Positions 35,626 through 54,911 of a stretch of 64,000 nt of DNA are shown here, in pieces. A program made the translations under genes and the position numbers. The DNA comes from Scylla paramamosain (lineage: Eukaryota; Arthropoda; Malacostraca; Decapoda; Portunidae). The DNA is taken from NCBI RefSeq assembly GCF_035594125.1, contig NC_087155.1:3616692-3680691 (forward strand), in the 5' to 3' direction. How positions within the stretch are numbered: the stretch's first letter is position 1; every line of letters begins with the position of its first letter. The notes under the pieces are model-generated. The model had not been told where the DNA came from. It saw only the letters and a program-made list of their open reading frames with translations, and made no database searches.

Positions 35626-36241
35626 AGACTGTTTCACATTTTTGTGATACTATGCAAGCCACACTATGCAGCAGACATACACAGGCAATGCTTAGTTGGT
35701 GTTCGCAATGAAAGCTATGTCTGTTAACAATTTTCAAACTAAGAGCCATTTTTATGTTCAGTCTCTTGGTTACAATAATATGAGATGGTTTTCTGTTGTT
35801 AAGGGCCCTAATGTGGATGAGGGAGAGGAGGAACTACTAATATTGACTTTAGCTATGAACAAGAAGAAAAAAGAAGTGGGGTACGTGAAGTAAGTATGAA
35901 AAGGCCATAGTTTGGTGAAAATCACATCATTCAAGAGCTGCAAATGGATGAACAAAAATTTTCATTTACAGAACAAGACATCAAGAAGCAGGATATCCCC
36001 TATATGTAGGTGTAGCACAGGTGGCTGGACACAAGTCCCAGAGTGACCACTGTGCATGTGTGAGTGTGCCAGGTGATTGGAGAAGCTATGTGAGCCATAT
36101 CACAAGCATTGCTCACATACCTTTGCTGGCTGTATGAACAGCCACATGCAAAATAATGTAAGTAATTGAAAGCCATGTATGTGGCTTAGCATAACTGGCA
36201 CAGTGTGCTTGCATAGCATCACAACCAGTGTGAAACTGCCT
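35626..36241 (+). mobile_element. PIF/Harbinger-type MITE, 616 bp, with transposase N-terminal remnant
   Basis: Ends AGACTGTTTCACATTTTTGT and, reverse-complemented, AGGCAGTTTCACACTGGTTG; inverted similarity continues through 'CTATGCAAGC'. Flanked by TTA (35623-35625 and 36242-36244). Inside, E-E-E-L-L-I-L-T-L-A-M-N-K-K-K-K (about 35825-35875) then G-Y-V-K-stop resembles the start of HARBI1-like transposases (Leu run, basic run, W-V-R), with a frame slip at W-V-R-E. This is an internally deleted relative of autonomous PIF elements. Confidence 0.75.
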
Positions 36242-36244
36242 TTA

Positions 36245-36774
36245 TTATGACTTCAGCCCAGAGGCTTCACAAGATGAATTAAGAACATAGTTATTCTCAG
36301 CTTGCAGATTTAGCTTTCATTATGAGAATCAACCATATTTGAAAGGAATGCTGGAATAATACTTTGCACTTTGAAACACAGTCAAGCCCAGATGATCACT
36401 CACACCCTATTATATGTTGGTCATCCTTCATTGTTCCATTAGTACAGTGGGATCCAAAGTCCAAAAATGTGACAGAGAATTAAGTTTAAGACTCCTTTGC
36501 CTTAGCTTTCATTCTTAAGTCTTCGTTCATACTATAGAGCTCCCCCAGTGTTTGATATGAGCTAGGGGGATGCGACATTAAAAGGTCCAAAACAAGATGG
36601 TCCATGAGTTGCCTATCCTCCAAATCTGGAAAAATAACTAATCTTTATAATCATTCCAGCACTAGAGATGTTATCAACAGGAATATCTTGGGATACAGAA
36701 TATCTACAGAAACATGCCAATCTCCAAGGCACCTGACTTTTTATGGGATGGTCTTGGCCGTCAATCTTGGTTCC
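36245..36774. other. Intronic spacer
   Basis: No feature supported. Confidence 0.5.
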
Positions 36775-37073
<299 letters not shown>

Positions 37074-37079
<6 letters not shown>

Positions 37080-37663
37080 GACCAATCCTAAGTTGATCTG
37101 GTCATAAGTCGACCTATGATGCAATTATCTTAGGTATATTATACAGTTTAATGATATTATAATTATTTTTATGTCATACTTTATGAATATTTTCTTTTCT
37201 CATTATTGTTATAACCATTGTGTCACCACTGTCTTAGTTATCATCTTTCAACACATTCTACACATTTTTTTTTTATTATTATATTTGTCAAGTTTGAAAC
37301 ATTGTTATTATGTTCATCAGGTTTATCTAGCATAGTATAATTGGTTTAATATTTACATAACATACAAAAATACAGGTGGAAAAAAATAGCAAACATTTTA
37401 GTTTTTTCATAAACTTTGTGGACTTTGAATTGTTAGTTTCTTCTTAGAGGTGATATTGTAGAAAAATTTCCAAAGTGAAACACAAACACAACAGGAAGTG
37501 TGTTGTGTTGGGAGCTTTGTGCAGGCATGGGAATGATGTGAGTGTCCCCAGCTCTTAGTCTCACAGCCTCCTGGCAGTGCCATGAGCCGGCACGAAACTG
37601 TCATATAGAAGTGATCATACGTGTGGTCAGTTATAAGTTGCATAGGTTGTAAGTCAACAACTA

Positions 37664-37664
<1 letters not shown>
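37074..37664. mobile_element. Probable TA-target MITE bounded by (TA)n arrays
   Basis: The left terminus (GTCATAAGTCGACCTATGAT) and the reverse-complemented right terminus (TTGTTGACTTACAACCTATG) are imperfect inverted repeats. Both ends sit directly in (TA)n. The left 60 bp are duplicated upstream at 36923-36983. No coding sequence inside. Confidence 0.5.

Positions 37665-37749
<85 letters not shown>
37665..37749. repeat. (TA)n microsatellite
   Basis: About 42 TA units at the right border of the MITE. Confidence 0.95.
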
Positions 37750-38814
<1,065 letters not shown>

Positions 38815-40157
38815 CCCATTAAGTTACAAACAGTAAACTGACCAACAATACATCCCCTTCTGACAAGTTGTTTTGTGAATGATACATACCACAACACCCA
38901 CCATGTAATTATTTACTGTGTTACAGTTTATACTGCTTCTAAAACATTAATTTTTCTGATGTAAAAATTGGTAATTTTCTTAAAATTCTGCTATCTCACA
39001 AACTTCACTATCCTCAGTAGCGAACTAACATTGCACTTCAATCAAAATCCTTATCTTTAGCACTTGTAAGAAACTGATTCTGTATGTTCTGGTATCTTAA
39101 AAATAAATAAAGATACTAAGTCAATTTGTAAAAAGTTTCAAAGCAAGATAGAAATACTACAGCCAATTAAGAGGAACAAGCATCATCAAAGTCTCTGTGT
39201 TTTTATGAGGCAAAAATTATTAGATTAAAGTTGGTGACTGAATATAGCATAAACTATCTCTCTTTTTATGACATATTGTTTTATTTTCTATATTGCAAAT
39301 ATTAGCATTCAACATAATACATTCATCAAAGTGCTTGTCTTTTTTTTTTTTTTATGAACACCTGTGTCATTAAATTATGATGTAAGACTTTCTACAAATA
39401 ATTTGACAACCATGATGCTAGATCTGCTTTAGGTATTGTAATTGTACTATACATACAGCTATATGGTAATAAAATCTAATGTAAACTTTACTAAAAATTT
39501 CAATAACAGACAGTCCCACCTACCTTAAAAGGTAACAGTGACAACATTTTCTCATCCATATTTGAAAATATGTTTATTTAATGAACACCTAAAAAATTAA
39601 ATGTCACAAAACTTTGAGAAGAGCATGCTGTTTAACTGAAGTAGGAATAATGTTTCAAACAATGACAATATGGAAATGGATAGCAAAAGAGTATTCTGAA
39701 TTGCAAATATGATGAACCAATACATGTATATTTTTTTTAGTAGATATCTTATGATGGTAAACAGACCAACATTTGTAAAGCCAACTTTGTTCATATAATT
39801 GTGCTAATAAACTGACCAACATTAACAAAGCCCTAGTATTTATTACTCAACTTCATCCCCTAGTACAAACTCATAATCTGTTATGTTAATATATTCTTTG
39901 AATATAAATTAATGCTGTATAAAAATGATACTTTCTTAATATAACCTTCCCTTTTCTGCACATGCAGTGGTATAACAGTAGTAGCAAGAATAAAGGATCA
40001 ACTCATACTCTGATCTCTGACAAAGTGATACACATTCGTGCCAGATGGTGTAACATGTAAAGTAAATTAATGTCTTATTTCTAGATTCTGCTTGAAGTTT
40101 GATAAAACCTGATACATGCATTTTTTTTTTTTTTTTAGTTCAACATATGAAAAATAG

Positions 40158-40230
<73 letters not shown>

Positions 40231-40370
40231 TTACTAATTCACTACCACAAACAGCAGTAAGCCTTAGCCAAGAATTTAACTATTAATCCCTAATCCTCCA
40301 TACTACTAGGAATGATAGCTGTTACTTCATGTCTTGCTAATTCATGCACTTCCCTTAAAGTAAATTTACT
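38815..40370. other. Intronic spacer with (TG)n
   Basis: AT-rich. (TG)n lies at 40160-40225. No exon or element recognised. Confidence 0.5.
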
Positions 40371-40376
40371 TTTATT
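40371..40376 (-). terminator. Poly(A) signal AATAAA for the long BCAS3 isoform
   Basis: First AATAAA on the minus strand after the long terminal exon's stop, about 290 bases past it and beyond the (CA/TA/TG) array. Candidate cleavage signal only. Confidence 0.45.
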
Positions 40377-40506
40377 TCACATGAATGTATAATTTTTAAT
40401 CTTGTTACTTAATATATTGATTTGAAAATATTTCTATTATTTATAACACATTGCATATTTGCACACTATTATAAGTCATTAAGACATGATATTGAAAAAA
40501 AATCAC

Positions 40507-40634
<128 letters not shown>

Positions 40635-40666
40635 AAATACACAAACACACAAATATGTATTGAATG

Positions 40667-42447
40667 TTATCGTTTTTTCTTTTTCTTCTTCTTGTTCTTG
40701 GAGGATGAATTTGCTCTAGGATTGGGACTGGCAGCCACATCACTTTCACTTGTGCATGTCCTTCTGTCCTCTGTGCTTGACTCAGCACGGTCATCTCCAC
40801 TGGTTTCCCCACGATCATCAGTGCTGGTCTCTTCATTTCCTGATGAGCGGTTGCCTGATACAGTAATGGTGGCAGACACCACAAGGCGACGTCTGAGTCT
40901 AACTTCTTCCTCCTCATCAGAAGTTTCATCTTTAAAAGGGAACATTTCTGAAGTCCGGGCTGAGCGTGATCTAGAACGTGTGCGTATCTGAGTTCTATTT
41001 TGAGTGGGAGTGTTATCATCTGATGAATAGGCTTCTTCTAAGGCTCGAGCCAAATCATTTTCATCATGTAAGGATTTGAGCATGACCTCCTCTGATTGCT
41101 TGGTAGGCACTTCTCTGTCATCATCTTCTCCATGCAATTCAAAGTCTTCCAGGGTCTGCACAACTGACTCCTGAGCCTCTTGAAAATCTTCCACTTGTGG
41201 CTCTACATACTCTTTCAATAAATTTTCCGGTTTCTGTGTGCCACTGGATGGTTCATGGTACTCTTGAGCTGAATGAAAATAATCTGCATCAATATCCAAA
41301 GGAGCATCTGTAACACAGGTGTTTTTCTTGTTTTCTGATTTATCTTCTTGCACTACAAGTTCCTTTTTATCATCATCCATTTTTGGAATTTCTTGAACAG
41401 AACTTTTCATAACTTGATCTGAGTTACATTCTTCCTGAGATAAAATTTTACTCCTCTTCTTTTTCTTCTTCTTTTGATCTTTCCTTTCTGTTGCCAACCA
41501 AAGATCATCTTCTGAAGCAGTTGTTGAAGGTGATCCTTTCACGCCTCTTCTACAAGACACTTCATTAATATCCTTCACTGAAACTGATGACTTATCAAGG
41601 GGTGGATAGGACTGTTCCTGGGATAAGCTCTGAGATATATCAGGCAAAGTGTTTTCTGCAGTGTATCTTCTCCAAGCATATGATGGTTTGTTTCCTTCAG
41701 TTATACAATGATCTGCTTCCTCTTTATATTCATGTTCCTTCTCTGATATAAAGGAGGTTTCCTGTGTAATGTAAGGTGCAGGTCTTGGAGACTGCTCATG
41801 GGGATCTCTAGATGACAGAGACATAACATCACAACTTGGACTTGCAAACTCTTTTCTAAATTGATTACTGGCATCATTTGGCACTCTTGGTCTTTCCTGT
41901 GATAAGGGTACTTCCTTTTCATATGATGATATCATCTGCTTAGGATTACTGCTAATTGAGTAATTTCTAGAACATGAAATGTATGTCTCTCCAGGTGATT
42001 CTCTACTACTGTAACTTCTAGCAGGCAATGGTGCTGGTACATCAATCTCAACAAAGCTAGAATTGTACTTGCTGTATTTCATTTCGGGCTGCTCAATAGG
42101 AACCCAGACAGTATCTGGTGGTTCTGTTGCTCTCATACAAGAGCCAAGAGTTGTGGACAATTCTTCAGCAGAAGAAGTAAGAGCTCTAGTATCCTCCAGA
42201 CTTGGACTTCTCTGTATATGAGGAGAGGCTCTGGCTGAACTAGAGGGTGTGACAGGCACCTGATAAAGGCGAGATGTAACAGCCTGAATCTCTTCCCCAA
42301 CATGTGAGGCAGGACGGGATGAGGCTGTTGAGGAGGCAGATCGCCCTGGAGAGGGCCCTGGGGGATCACAGCTGATGTCCATCACATCAGTCATATCCAA
42401 GGTAGACTCATGGCTGGCTGCTTCATGCGAGGCCATGGCAGCTCCAC
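40667..42447 (-). CDS. BCAS3: BCAS3/Rudhira orthologue, long alternative terminal exon
   Basis: Minus strand. The acceptor TCTTGTTTTGCCCGCAG (AG at 42448-42449) opens a 1781-base exon whose first two bases GT complete the Gly codon left by the exon at 54760-54909, giving R-D-A-G-G-A-A-M-A-S-H-E. The frame is open for 592 codons to TAA at 40667-40669. No folded domain is recognised. The protein is Ser/Pro-rich near the start, has basic patches (Q-K-K-K-K-K-K-R-S-K, about residue 330), acidic stretches (T-S-D-E-E-E-E-V), an R-T-R-S-R-S-R-S-A-R tract and an N-K-K-K-K-K-K-K-R end, and looks intrinsically disordered with nuclear-localisation-like clusters. Vertebrate BCAS3, as I recall it, has no such exon. 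Length without a stop, correct phase and a strong acceptor support it as real. Confidence 0.8.
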
Positions 42448-42449
42448 CT

Positions 42450-43307
42450 GCGGGCAAAACAAGACCGCTCACCACCATTCTTTGTGCCTTCAAAGACTTA
42501 GATCTAGATGCCTTCATGAGTCTTATGAGTCAGCTAATGGAAGCTTAAGGCTACTGGCTCCTCATCGTGTTCCTTAGTGTTAGTACTTTCCAAAACTTTG
42601 GTTTAAAATATTTTTTTGCAATTATTTACACATTCTTCTTAGCCCTTGAAGTGAACATAATTCCTTTTATTTTAAAAATGGTCATATTGTACAACTTTCC
42701 AACTTATTTCACAATTTAGTACATACCAATATGCATCCAAATTATGTATTCCACTATCAAGTTGTATGAAAAATTCAAACAGTACTTTACAATATGTCTC
42801 TATTTTTACATCATCTATTATACTTATAACTTAATCATAATTGTAAAGAATAAGAACTGATTTACCTTAAACTGAAAATGCATATCATACAACAATTGAT
42901 TAACAATGGGACACTACCACAGCAAAAGGATTATTTAAGTTTCTGGACAACTGGGTAACAGTAAGAAAATGGACAAAATTGCCAAATGTTTTAAAATGGT
43001 CAGCATCTTGGCCAGCATCATCACTGTGTTCCTGCTACTACTTTGTGGTTCCCACTGCCTGTCAGATTTATTTCCATAGAAGCATTTAGCAGTAACTATA
43101 GTCTTTAACTCCTTTCTATAACTTGTACATTGCAGATAACACTAAATATGTTGCTTGTGAGGAAAGCAGATGTCATTGGAAGGGTGAAATACAAACATGT
43201 GCAAATTATAACAAAAATAAAACTGTTAAGAGAATTTAACAGAATTATGGTGTTTCAGTAATGCAGCTGTGTGATACCTATGGTGTTAGTTCAATAATCT
43301 GTTATAC
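42450..43307. other. Intronic spacer
   Basis: AT-rich, no feature supported. Confidence 0.5.
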
Positions 43308-44028
43308 TTTTTTTTTTTAAGGGTCACTGGCCAAGGGCAACAAAAATTTTCTTTAAAAAAGACCCAGTCAAATACCAGCTCTTTAAAAGAGATATAAGAT
43401 AGAATGATCAAGTAACAGAGGATAAGTGTCTTGAAACCTCCCTCTCAAAATAGTCCAAGTCATAGGAGGAGGAAATACAGATGCAGGAAATGAGTTACAG
43501 AGTTTACCAGAGAAAGGGATGAATGACTGAAAATACTGGTTAACTCTTGCAGGTGGACAGAATAGGGGTGAGAGAGGGAAGAATGCCTGTGCAGCAAGGC
43601 CACGGGAAGATGATCAGAAGCGTAGTTAGTGTGAAAATAGTGGTAGAAGATAGCAAGAGATGCATCACTGCAGCAATGACAGAAGTTGAAGACAGTCAGT
43701 TAGAGGAGAGGAGTTGATAAGATGAAAAGATTTTGATTCCACCCTGTCTAAAAGAGTGGTATAAATGGAATCCCTTCATATATGTGAAGTGTAATTTACT
43801 GAGTTCGTAGCTGTGTGGGTGAGAAAAACTGGTGGAGATAACTAACACCTAACTTCATTGAAGCTGTTTTTAGCTTGAGATGAAATATGAAGTCTCCAGT
43901 TTAGATTATACTTGTAAGTAAAGGACAGACCAAGGATGTTCAGTGTAGAAGAGGGGGACAGTTAAGTGTCAATGAAGAAGAGGGGATAGTTATCTGAAAG
44001 TTTGTGTTGAGTTGATAGATGGATGATG
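43308..44028 (-). mobile_element. LINE family 1, copy G (3' end, old)
   Basis: Starts with T-run 43308-43318 and the family 3' UTR ('GGTCACTGGCCAAGGGCAAC'), then the reverse of the C-terminal domain up to the segment before the thumb. More substitutions and deletions than other copies; no open frame. Confidence 0.85.
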
Positions 44029-44102
44029 CTGGTGAATCACTTTAAGAGAAATACGAGATGGTATCAAAAGTTGAGACTAGGCATATAAATAAATTAATTA
44101 AT

Positions 44103-44225
<123 letters not shown>

Positions 44226-44398
44226 ATGGAACCTTGGTTTTCGAACTTAATTTGTTCCTGAATGTCTTTCAAAATCTGAAATGTTCAAAAACCAAAATTA
44301 TTTTCCCCATAGGAATCAATGTAAAATAGATTAATCCGTTCTCAGACATCCATACACCATTTCTTAGTGGGTAATGGCCGCTCCACAACAACTCCAGA

Positions 44399-44635
44399 TT
44401 GGAAATTTTTTTTTTATCCAGAAAGGATGTACTGAATGAACTTAATGACACAGAATTCATCAAAAGATATTGTTTAGAAGATGCAGGCATTCTCTTTGTC
44501 ACTGATAATGTGTGGGAAGCCTTACAGAGTGACACAGAGAGGAGCAACCCACTCACTGCCAAGATTAAGGTGATCATAACACTTAGACATCTTGCTGCTG
44601 GGAAAAGCTACTTGGAAAATGCAGTTGTGCAGTAA
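44399..44635 (+). pseudogene. HARBI1-like transposase N-terminal fragment
   Basis: 78-codon frame: L-N-D-T-E-F-I-K-R-Y-C-L-E-D-A-G-I-L-F-V, then S-D-T-E-R-S-N-P-L-T-A-K-I-K-V-I and L-R-H-L-A-A-G-K. This is the helical DNA-binding-side segment typical of PIF/Harbinger (HARBI1/ALP1-like) nucleases, where x-N-P-L-(T/S)..K-V..L-R-x-L-A-x-G is a family hallmark. It stops after V-V-Q, and no DDE segment follows. Confidence 0.7.
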
Positions 44636-44814
44636 TGATGGAGGAAGTCAGGATTACTCCTGAGCGCCAAATCTTGTTTGTTTACCTCGAGGTTCTTCAA
44701 CTTCTTCAATGGGATCACATTTAACTTATTTCAAAGATTGATTTACTATCTTATCCTCTGTCTCTCCTCCAAATATATAAAAATGAAGGAAACATTTATA
44801 GAAATTATAAATTA

Positions 44815-45285
44815 CAGTAAAATCCCTCTTATCCGGCATCAACGGGACCGCCGACATGCCGGATACTTGAATATTGCAGGATACTTGAATAAAAGTGAAA
44901 TTATGTTCACAATCACCACCCTACACTCACACATCTTACCATAACAAAGATCAGCTGATCCTAATCAGCAGCTGATCTGATCAGCTGCTTAAGTGTAAGC
45001 ACAACACGTTTCCTCTTTTCTACAACTTTAGGCATGATGAAGGCGTCAGGCGATAAACAGTGCACACGTGGGACTGAGTCACTGAGTAAACACAGTGCAG
45101 TGGGCTGCGGGTGGCACGAAGCAGTGTGCTCTGATGGCGAGGGGACAAAGTATGCCTCGCATGGGAATTTTAATCGATTTTATGAGTACACATTGATTTT
45201 TTATTGATTTTAAGGCTCGGGGAAAAATGTGCCAGATACTTGAAGCTGCCAGATACTCAAATGCCAGATGAGAGGGATTTTACTG
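44815..45285. mobile_element. pogo/Tigger-like MITE, 471 bp, nested
   Basis: Ends CAGTAAAATCCCTCTTATCC and, reverse-complemented, CAGTAAAATCCCTCTCATCT, with 'CCGGCAT/CTGGCAT' following. Flanked by TA (44813-44814 and 45286-45287). The host element continues on either side, matching its inverted sister copy at 45676-46010, which lacks this insertion. No transposase inside. Confidence 0.88.
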
Positions 45286-45446
45286 TAGTAATAAATGGCA
45301 GCTTCTGCTACGTCTTATAGCATTTGAAATCAAGTAACTTTGTTTGAAAACTGAATTATGGTACAGCAACCGAAAAAATTGAGTTAAAATTTTTATTTGA
45401 AAACTGAGTTGTTTGGAAAGAGTGATGTTTGGTAACTGAGATTCCA

Positions 45447-45675
<229 letters not shown>

Positions 45676-46010
45676 CAGTCGAACATCAGTTACCGAATGC
45701 CTCCCTTTTGAACAAAATTTAGTTCTAGATCTAAGTTACCTGATATCAAATATTAAGACAGTAAAAGCTGCTGTTTATTACTAATTTATAGTTTCTACAT
45801 CTACTTCATTTTTATATATTTGAAGGAGACATAGAATGTAAGACAGTCATTCAATCTCTGAAATGAATGTAAATGTAATCCATTGAAAAGCTTCATGCAA
45901 ACAAACAGGTGGCTCAGGAGTAACCCTAAGCTACCTGTGGCTCTCTTGATCATCACTACTGCACAACTGCATTTTTTTCAGTAGCAAGATGTCTAAGTGT
46001 TATGATCGGA
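45676..46010 (-). mobile_element. Inverted partial copy of the 44224 element
   Basis: Starts CAGTCGAACATCAGTTACCG. Its reverse complement matches the right half of the 44224 element, including GATCATAACACTTAGACATC, ATGCAGTTGTGCAGTA and ATATATAAAAATGAAG, without the 471-bp MITE. Ends inside the coding-fragment region. Confidence 0.8.
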
Positions 46011-48475
<2,465 letters not shown>

Positions 48476-49335
48476 TAAAAGGTTGGACATCTATGAAAAG
48501 ATGTGAGAAAGTGCAGGGTGGCATCATCAGCACAAAAGTGGATGGGACAAGAAGTTTGGTTTAGAAGATCATTGATGAATAATAGGAAGAGAGTAGGTAA
48601 CAGGACAGAACCTGAGGAACACAACTGTTAATAGATTTAGGAGAAGAACAGTGACTGTCTACCACAGCAACAAAAGAATGGTCAGAAAGGAAACTTGAGA
48701 TGAAGTTACAGAGAGAAGAAAAGAAGCCATAGGAGGGAAGTTTGGAAATCAAAGCTTTGAGCCAGATTCTATCAAATGCTTTTGATATGTCTAAGGCAAT
48801 AGCAAAAGTTTCACTAAAATCCCTGAGAGGATGATCAAGACTCAGTAAGAAAAGCCAGAAGATAACCAGTAGAGTGGCCTTGATGGAACTCATACTGGTG
48901 ATCAGATAAAAGGTTGTGAAGTGATAGATGTTTTAAGAATCTTCCTGTTGAGGGTAGATTCAAAACTTTAGATAGGCAGGAAATTAAAGCAATAGGATGA
49001 TAATTTGAGGAAAAGGCTGAATGTAGGCAAACTTCCAGCAAGAAGGAAAGGTAGATGTTGACAGACAGAGTTGAAAGAGTTTGACTAAGCAAGGTGCAAG
49101 CATGGAGGCACAGTTTCAGAGAACAATAGGAGTGACCCCAACAGGTTCATAAGCCTTCCGAGGGTTTGAGCGAAGAGTTCAGCTTTAGAAATAGATGAGA
49201 TGGCAGTGGTGCCATCAGACTGAAATAAAGGAGGGAAAGATGAAGAAGCAAAGTTATTGGAGATACTTTTGGCTAGGTCCCAGAAGTTAGATGTTAGATC
49301 ATGAAAGATTTTGAAACTTTCTATTAATGAAGAAT
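48476..49335 (-). mobile_element. LINE family 1, copy H (internal fragment)
   Basis: Reverse of the RT region from just after Y-A-D-D (48476) back through motif B (reverse at about 48600), motif A (about 48760-48790, F-A-I-A-L-D-I-S-K-A-F-D-R-I-W) and the linker to about 49335. Lacks the 3' end and tail. Frames 48893-48561 and 49092-48835 remain, with frameshifts. Confidence 0.85.
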
Positions 49336-51150
<1,815 letters not shown>

Positions 51151-51152
51151 TA

Positions 51153-51358
51153 CGAGGTGTAGTCAAAAAGCATCTAACCATGAATTTCTTAGCACAAAGT
51201 ACAGAGAGTGTTTGAGTTATGAGTGAGATATGTTCCAGAAGGCTGCTAGTAAGTAATTTTACTTGTAACTCATCATTGTAATTTTTCAGTACAAAAAAGT
51301 ATCGTATATTCCATAAACAATGTAATGCTTACTTACTTGATACCTGATACCATGAGAG

Positions 51359-51412
<54 letters not shown>

Positions 51413-51521
51413 ACCTTGCCCTATGGGTAATGTGATACTACTGAGTAGTGACAGGCTTGAGGCTTCTGCCACACATAAGACTCAAATATGTCATGCATAT
51501 GATCTGGACTGAAATGAGATG

Positions 51522-51601
<80 letters not shown>

Positions 51602-53088
51602 GCACGTTTGTTCTCTTGAAATTTTCAGTTTTCTCTTTTACAGTTTTTCCTTTCTCCCTTTCTCCTCCTCAGATTATACACACCTTTATTCATAAAATTT
51701 ATTAAGATGGCTGGCGGAAAGCATACGACAGGTATGTTTGTCTATTCATGGACTTAATGTAATGTAATGTGAACTTTTGGTTAGCAAAGGGAACAATATC
51801 AAGAGCACAATTTTATCTTGTTAGCAGACTGCTCATATCTCTGAACATTCATAACTCTTTATCTCGTAACACAGACACCCTCTGTAGTAATGTGTGAGCA
51901 AAATCCACATGGGTATTAGATGGCCATATGCTTACTGAACATGCACAAAAATTTTAATCTCTGTAGGTGGTGCCAGTGATGCATTGAGTACAATCATGAA
52001 GAGCGTGCTGTGCGATTTTTCTTTTTGAGTGAAGATGACTCAGTACACTGAGCACAAATACTACATCAAATTCTGTCAAAAACTTGGTGATACACAAGTT
52101 CAGACTACGGAGAAGATTCAGAAGACCTTTGGAGATGATGCTATGGGAAAACACAAATAAAGGTGTAGTACAACAGGTTCAAAGATAGCCACACCTCAGT
52201 GGACAGTGAGCCATGCTGTGACAGACCAATGACTAGCGGAAATGACAGAATGATTACAAAGGTTTGAGGAAAAGTCTATGGAGACTATCGTGTGACTATT
52301 GAGGAGATTGTTGCTAAAGTTGGAATCAGTTCTGTCAATTATATCAGATTTGTTCATGAGGAGGGTGTCAGCCAAATTCATACCAAAGTTGCTGTCTGAC
52401 CAGCAGAAAGAAAACAGAAAGGAAATCTCCCAGAACATGCTGGAGTGTGCTAGCCAAGATCAAAACTTCATGAACACTATCATCAATGGCGATGAGACAT
52501 GGGTGTAAGGCCATGACCCTGAAACAAAATTGCAATGATCCCAATGGAAGCATCCATCCTTGCCAAGACAGGTGCACAGTAATGTTAAACTAATGATGAC
52601 CTGTTTTTTTTTATTACAAAAGTATTCTGCACCATGAATATGCACCACAAGGTCAGACAATTAATAAAGAATACTACCTGGGGGTTCTATGCTGCCTTCG
52701 TGAAGCTGTGCAGCGAAAATGACCTGACCTGTGGGCAGCAAGGAACTGGCAACTCCACCATGACAATGCACCCGCTCATTCCACCCATGTCGTCCAAACA
52801 TTCCTTATCAAGCATAACACACCACTTGTTCATCAGGCATCCTATTCCCCAGACTTTTGGCTATTCCCGCTCAAAGGGAGATTTCAGTCAACACAGGACA
52901 TTCAGCAAAATTTGACGGCACATCTCTACAGCATCCCAAAAAGTGATATCCAGAAATGTTTGCAGCAGTGGCAGAAGTGTGTAGACTCCAAAAGTGAATA
53001 CTTTGAAGGAGACTAAATCTAAATTTTGAGTTTTTAATATTACTTGTTTTTTTGGGGCAAAAGTCAGATACTTTTTGACTACACCTCA
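51153..53088 (+). mobile_element. mariner-family DNA transposon, decayed, 1.94 kb
   Basis: Terminal inverted repeats CGAGGTGTAGTCAAAAAGCA and, reverse-complemented, TGAGGTGTAGTCAAAAAGTA, flanked by TA (51151-51152 and 53089-53090). Carries a broken transposase (52035-53016). Longer than a typical 1.3-kb mariner because of two microsatellites in the 5' part ((GA)n 51354-51411 and (CT)n 51522-51599) and adjoining sequence. Confidence 0.9.
52035..53016 (+). pseudogene. mariner transposase, frameshifted
   Basis: ATG at 52035 starts T-Q-Y-T-E-H-K-Y-Y-I-K-F-C, the N-terminal helix-turn-helix region of mariner transposases. The first catalytic motif G-D-E-T-W-V lies at about 52490. The second, H-D-N-A-P-A-H-S (about 52765), is in another frame. 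The third is reduced to Y-S-P-D-F-W-L-F-P (about 52850), missing the L-A-P-x-D core expected in mariner D,D34D enzymes. Multiple stops and frameshifts; clearly inactive. Confidence 0.85.
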
Positions 53089-53090
53089 TA

Positions 53091-54759
<1,669 letters not shown>

Positions 54760-54909
54760 CAGCATCTCGACCCCGGCTGGCATGTTGGGTGTCCATCATT
54801 GCATCAGCCAAGTCATGCCGCAGTTGTGTCATCATTGTCTCTGGGTCAAAGTTGTCTGAATCACCACTGTACCGCTCCATTAAGCGAGGAGACTGGTCAT
54901 GACTGCCAG
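54760..54909 (-). CDS. BCAS3: BCAS3/Rudhira orthologue, internal exon (last shared exon)
   Basis: Minus strand. Acceptor CTTTTTTCTTACATTCAG (AG at 54910-54911); donor G|GTGAGT (GTGAG at 54755-54759). The 150-base exon begins with two bases completing a Thr codon from exon 60806-61040 and ends with one base (phase 1). It codes G-S-H-D-Q-S-P-R-L-M-E-R-Y..T-M-M-T-Q-L-R-H-D-L-A-D-A-M-M-D..R-G-R-D-A-G. The L-R-x-x-L-A-D-A-M block is conserved in vertebrate BCAS3 (L-R-E-R-L-A-D-A-M). Other frames contain stops, so the phase is forced. It is the branch point for the two C-terminal variants. Confidence 0.85.
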
Positions 54910-54911
54910 CT

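Noticed and set aside
40667..42517. Start of the long exon at the first possible codon (42517), making it an independent intronless gene
   Set aside because: A strong acceptor ends at 42448 and the frame joins the preceding BCAS3 exon in exact phase; the extra upstream codons are intron.
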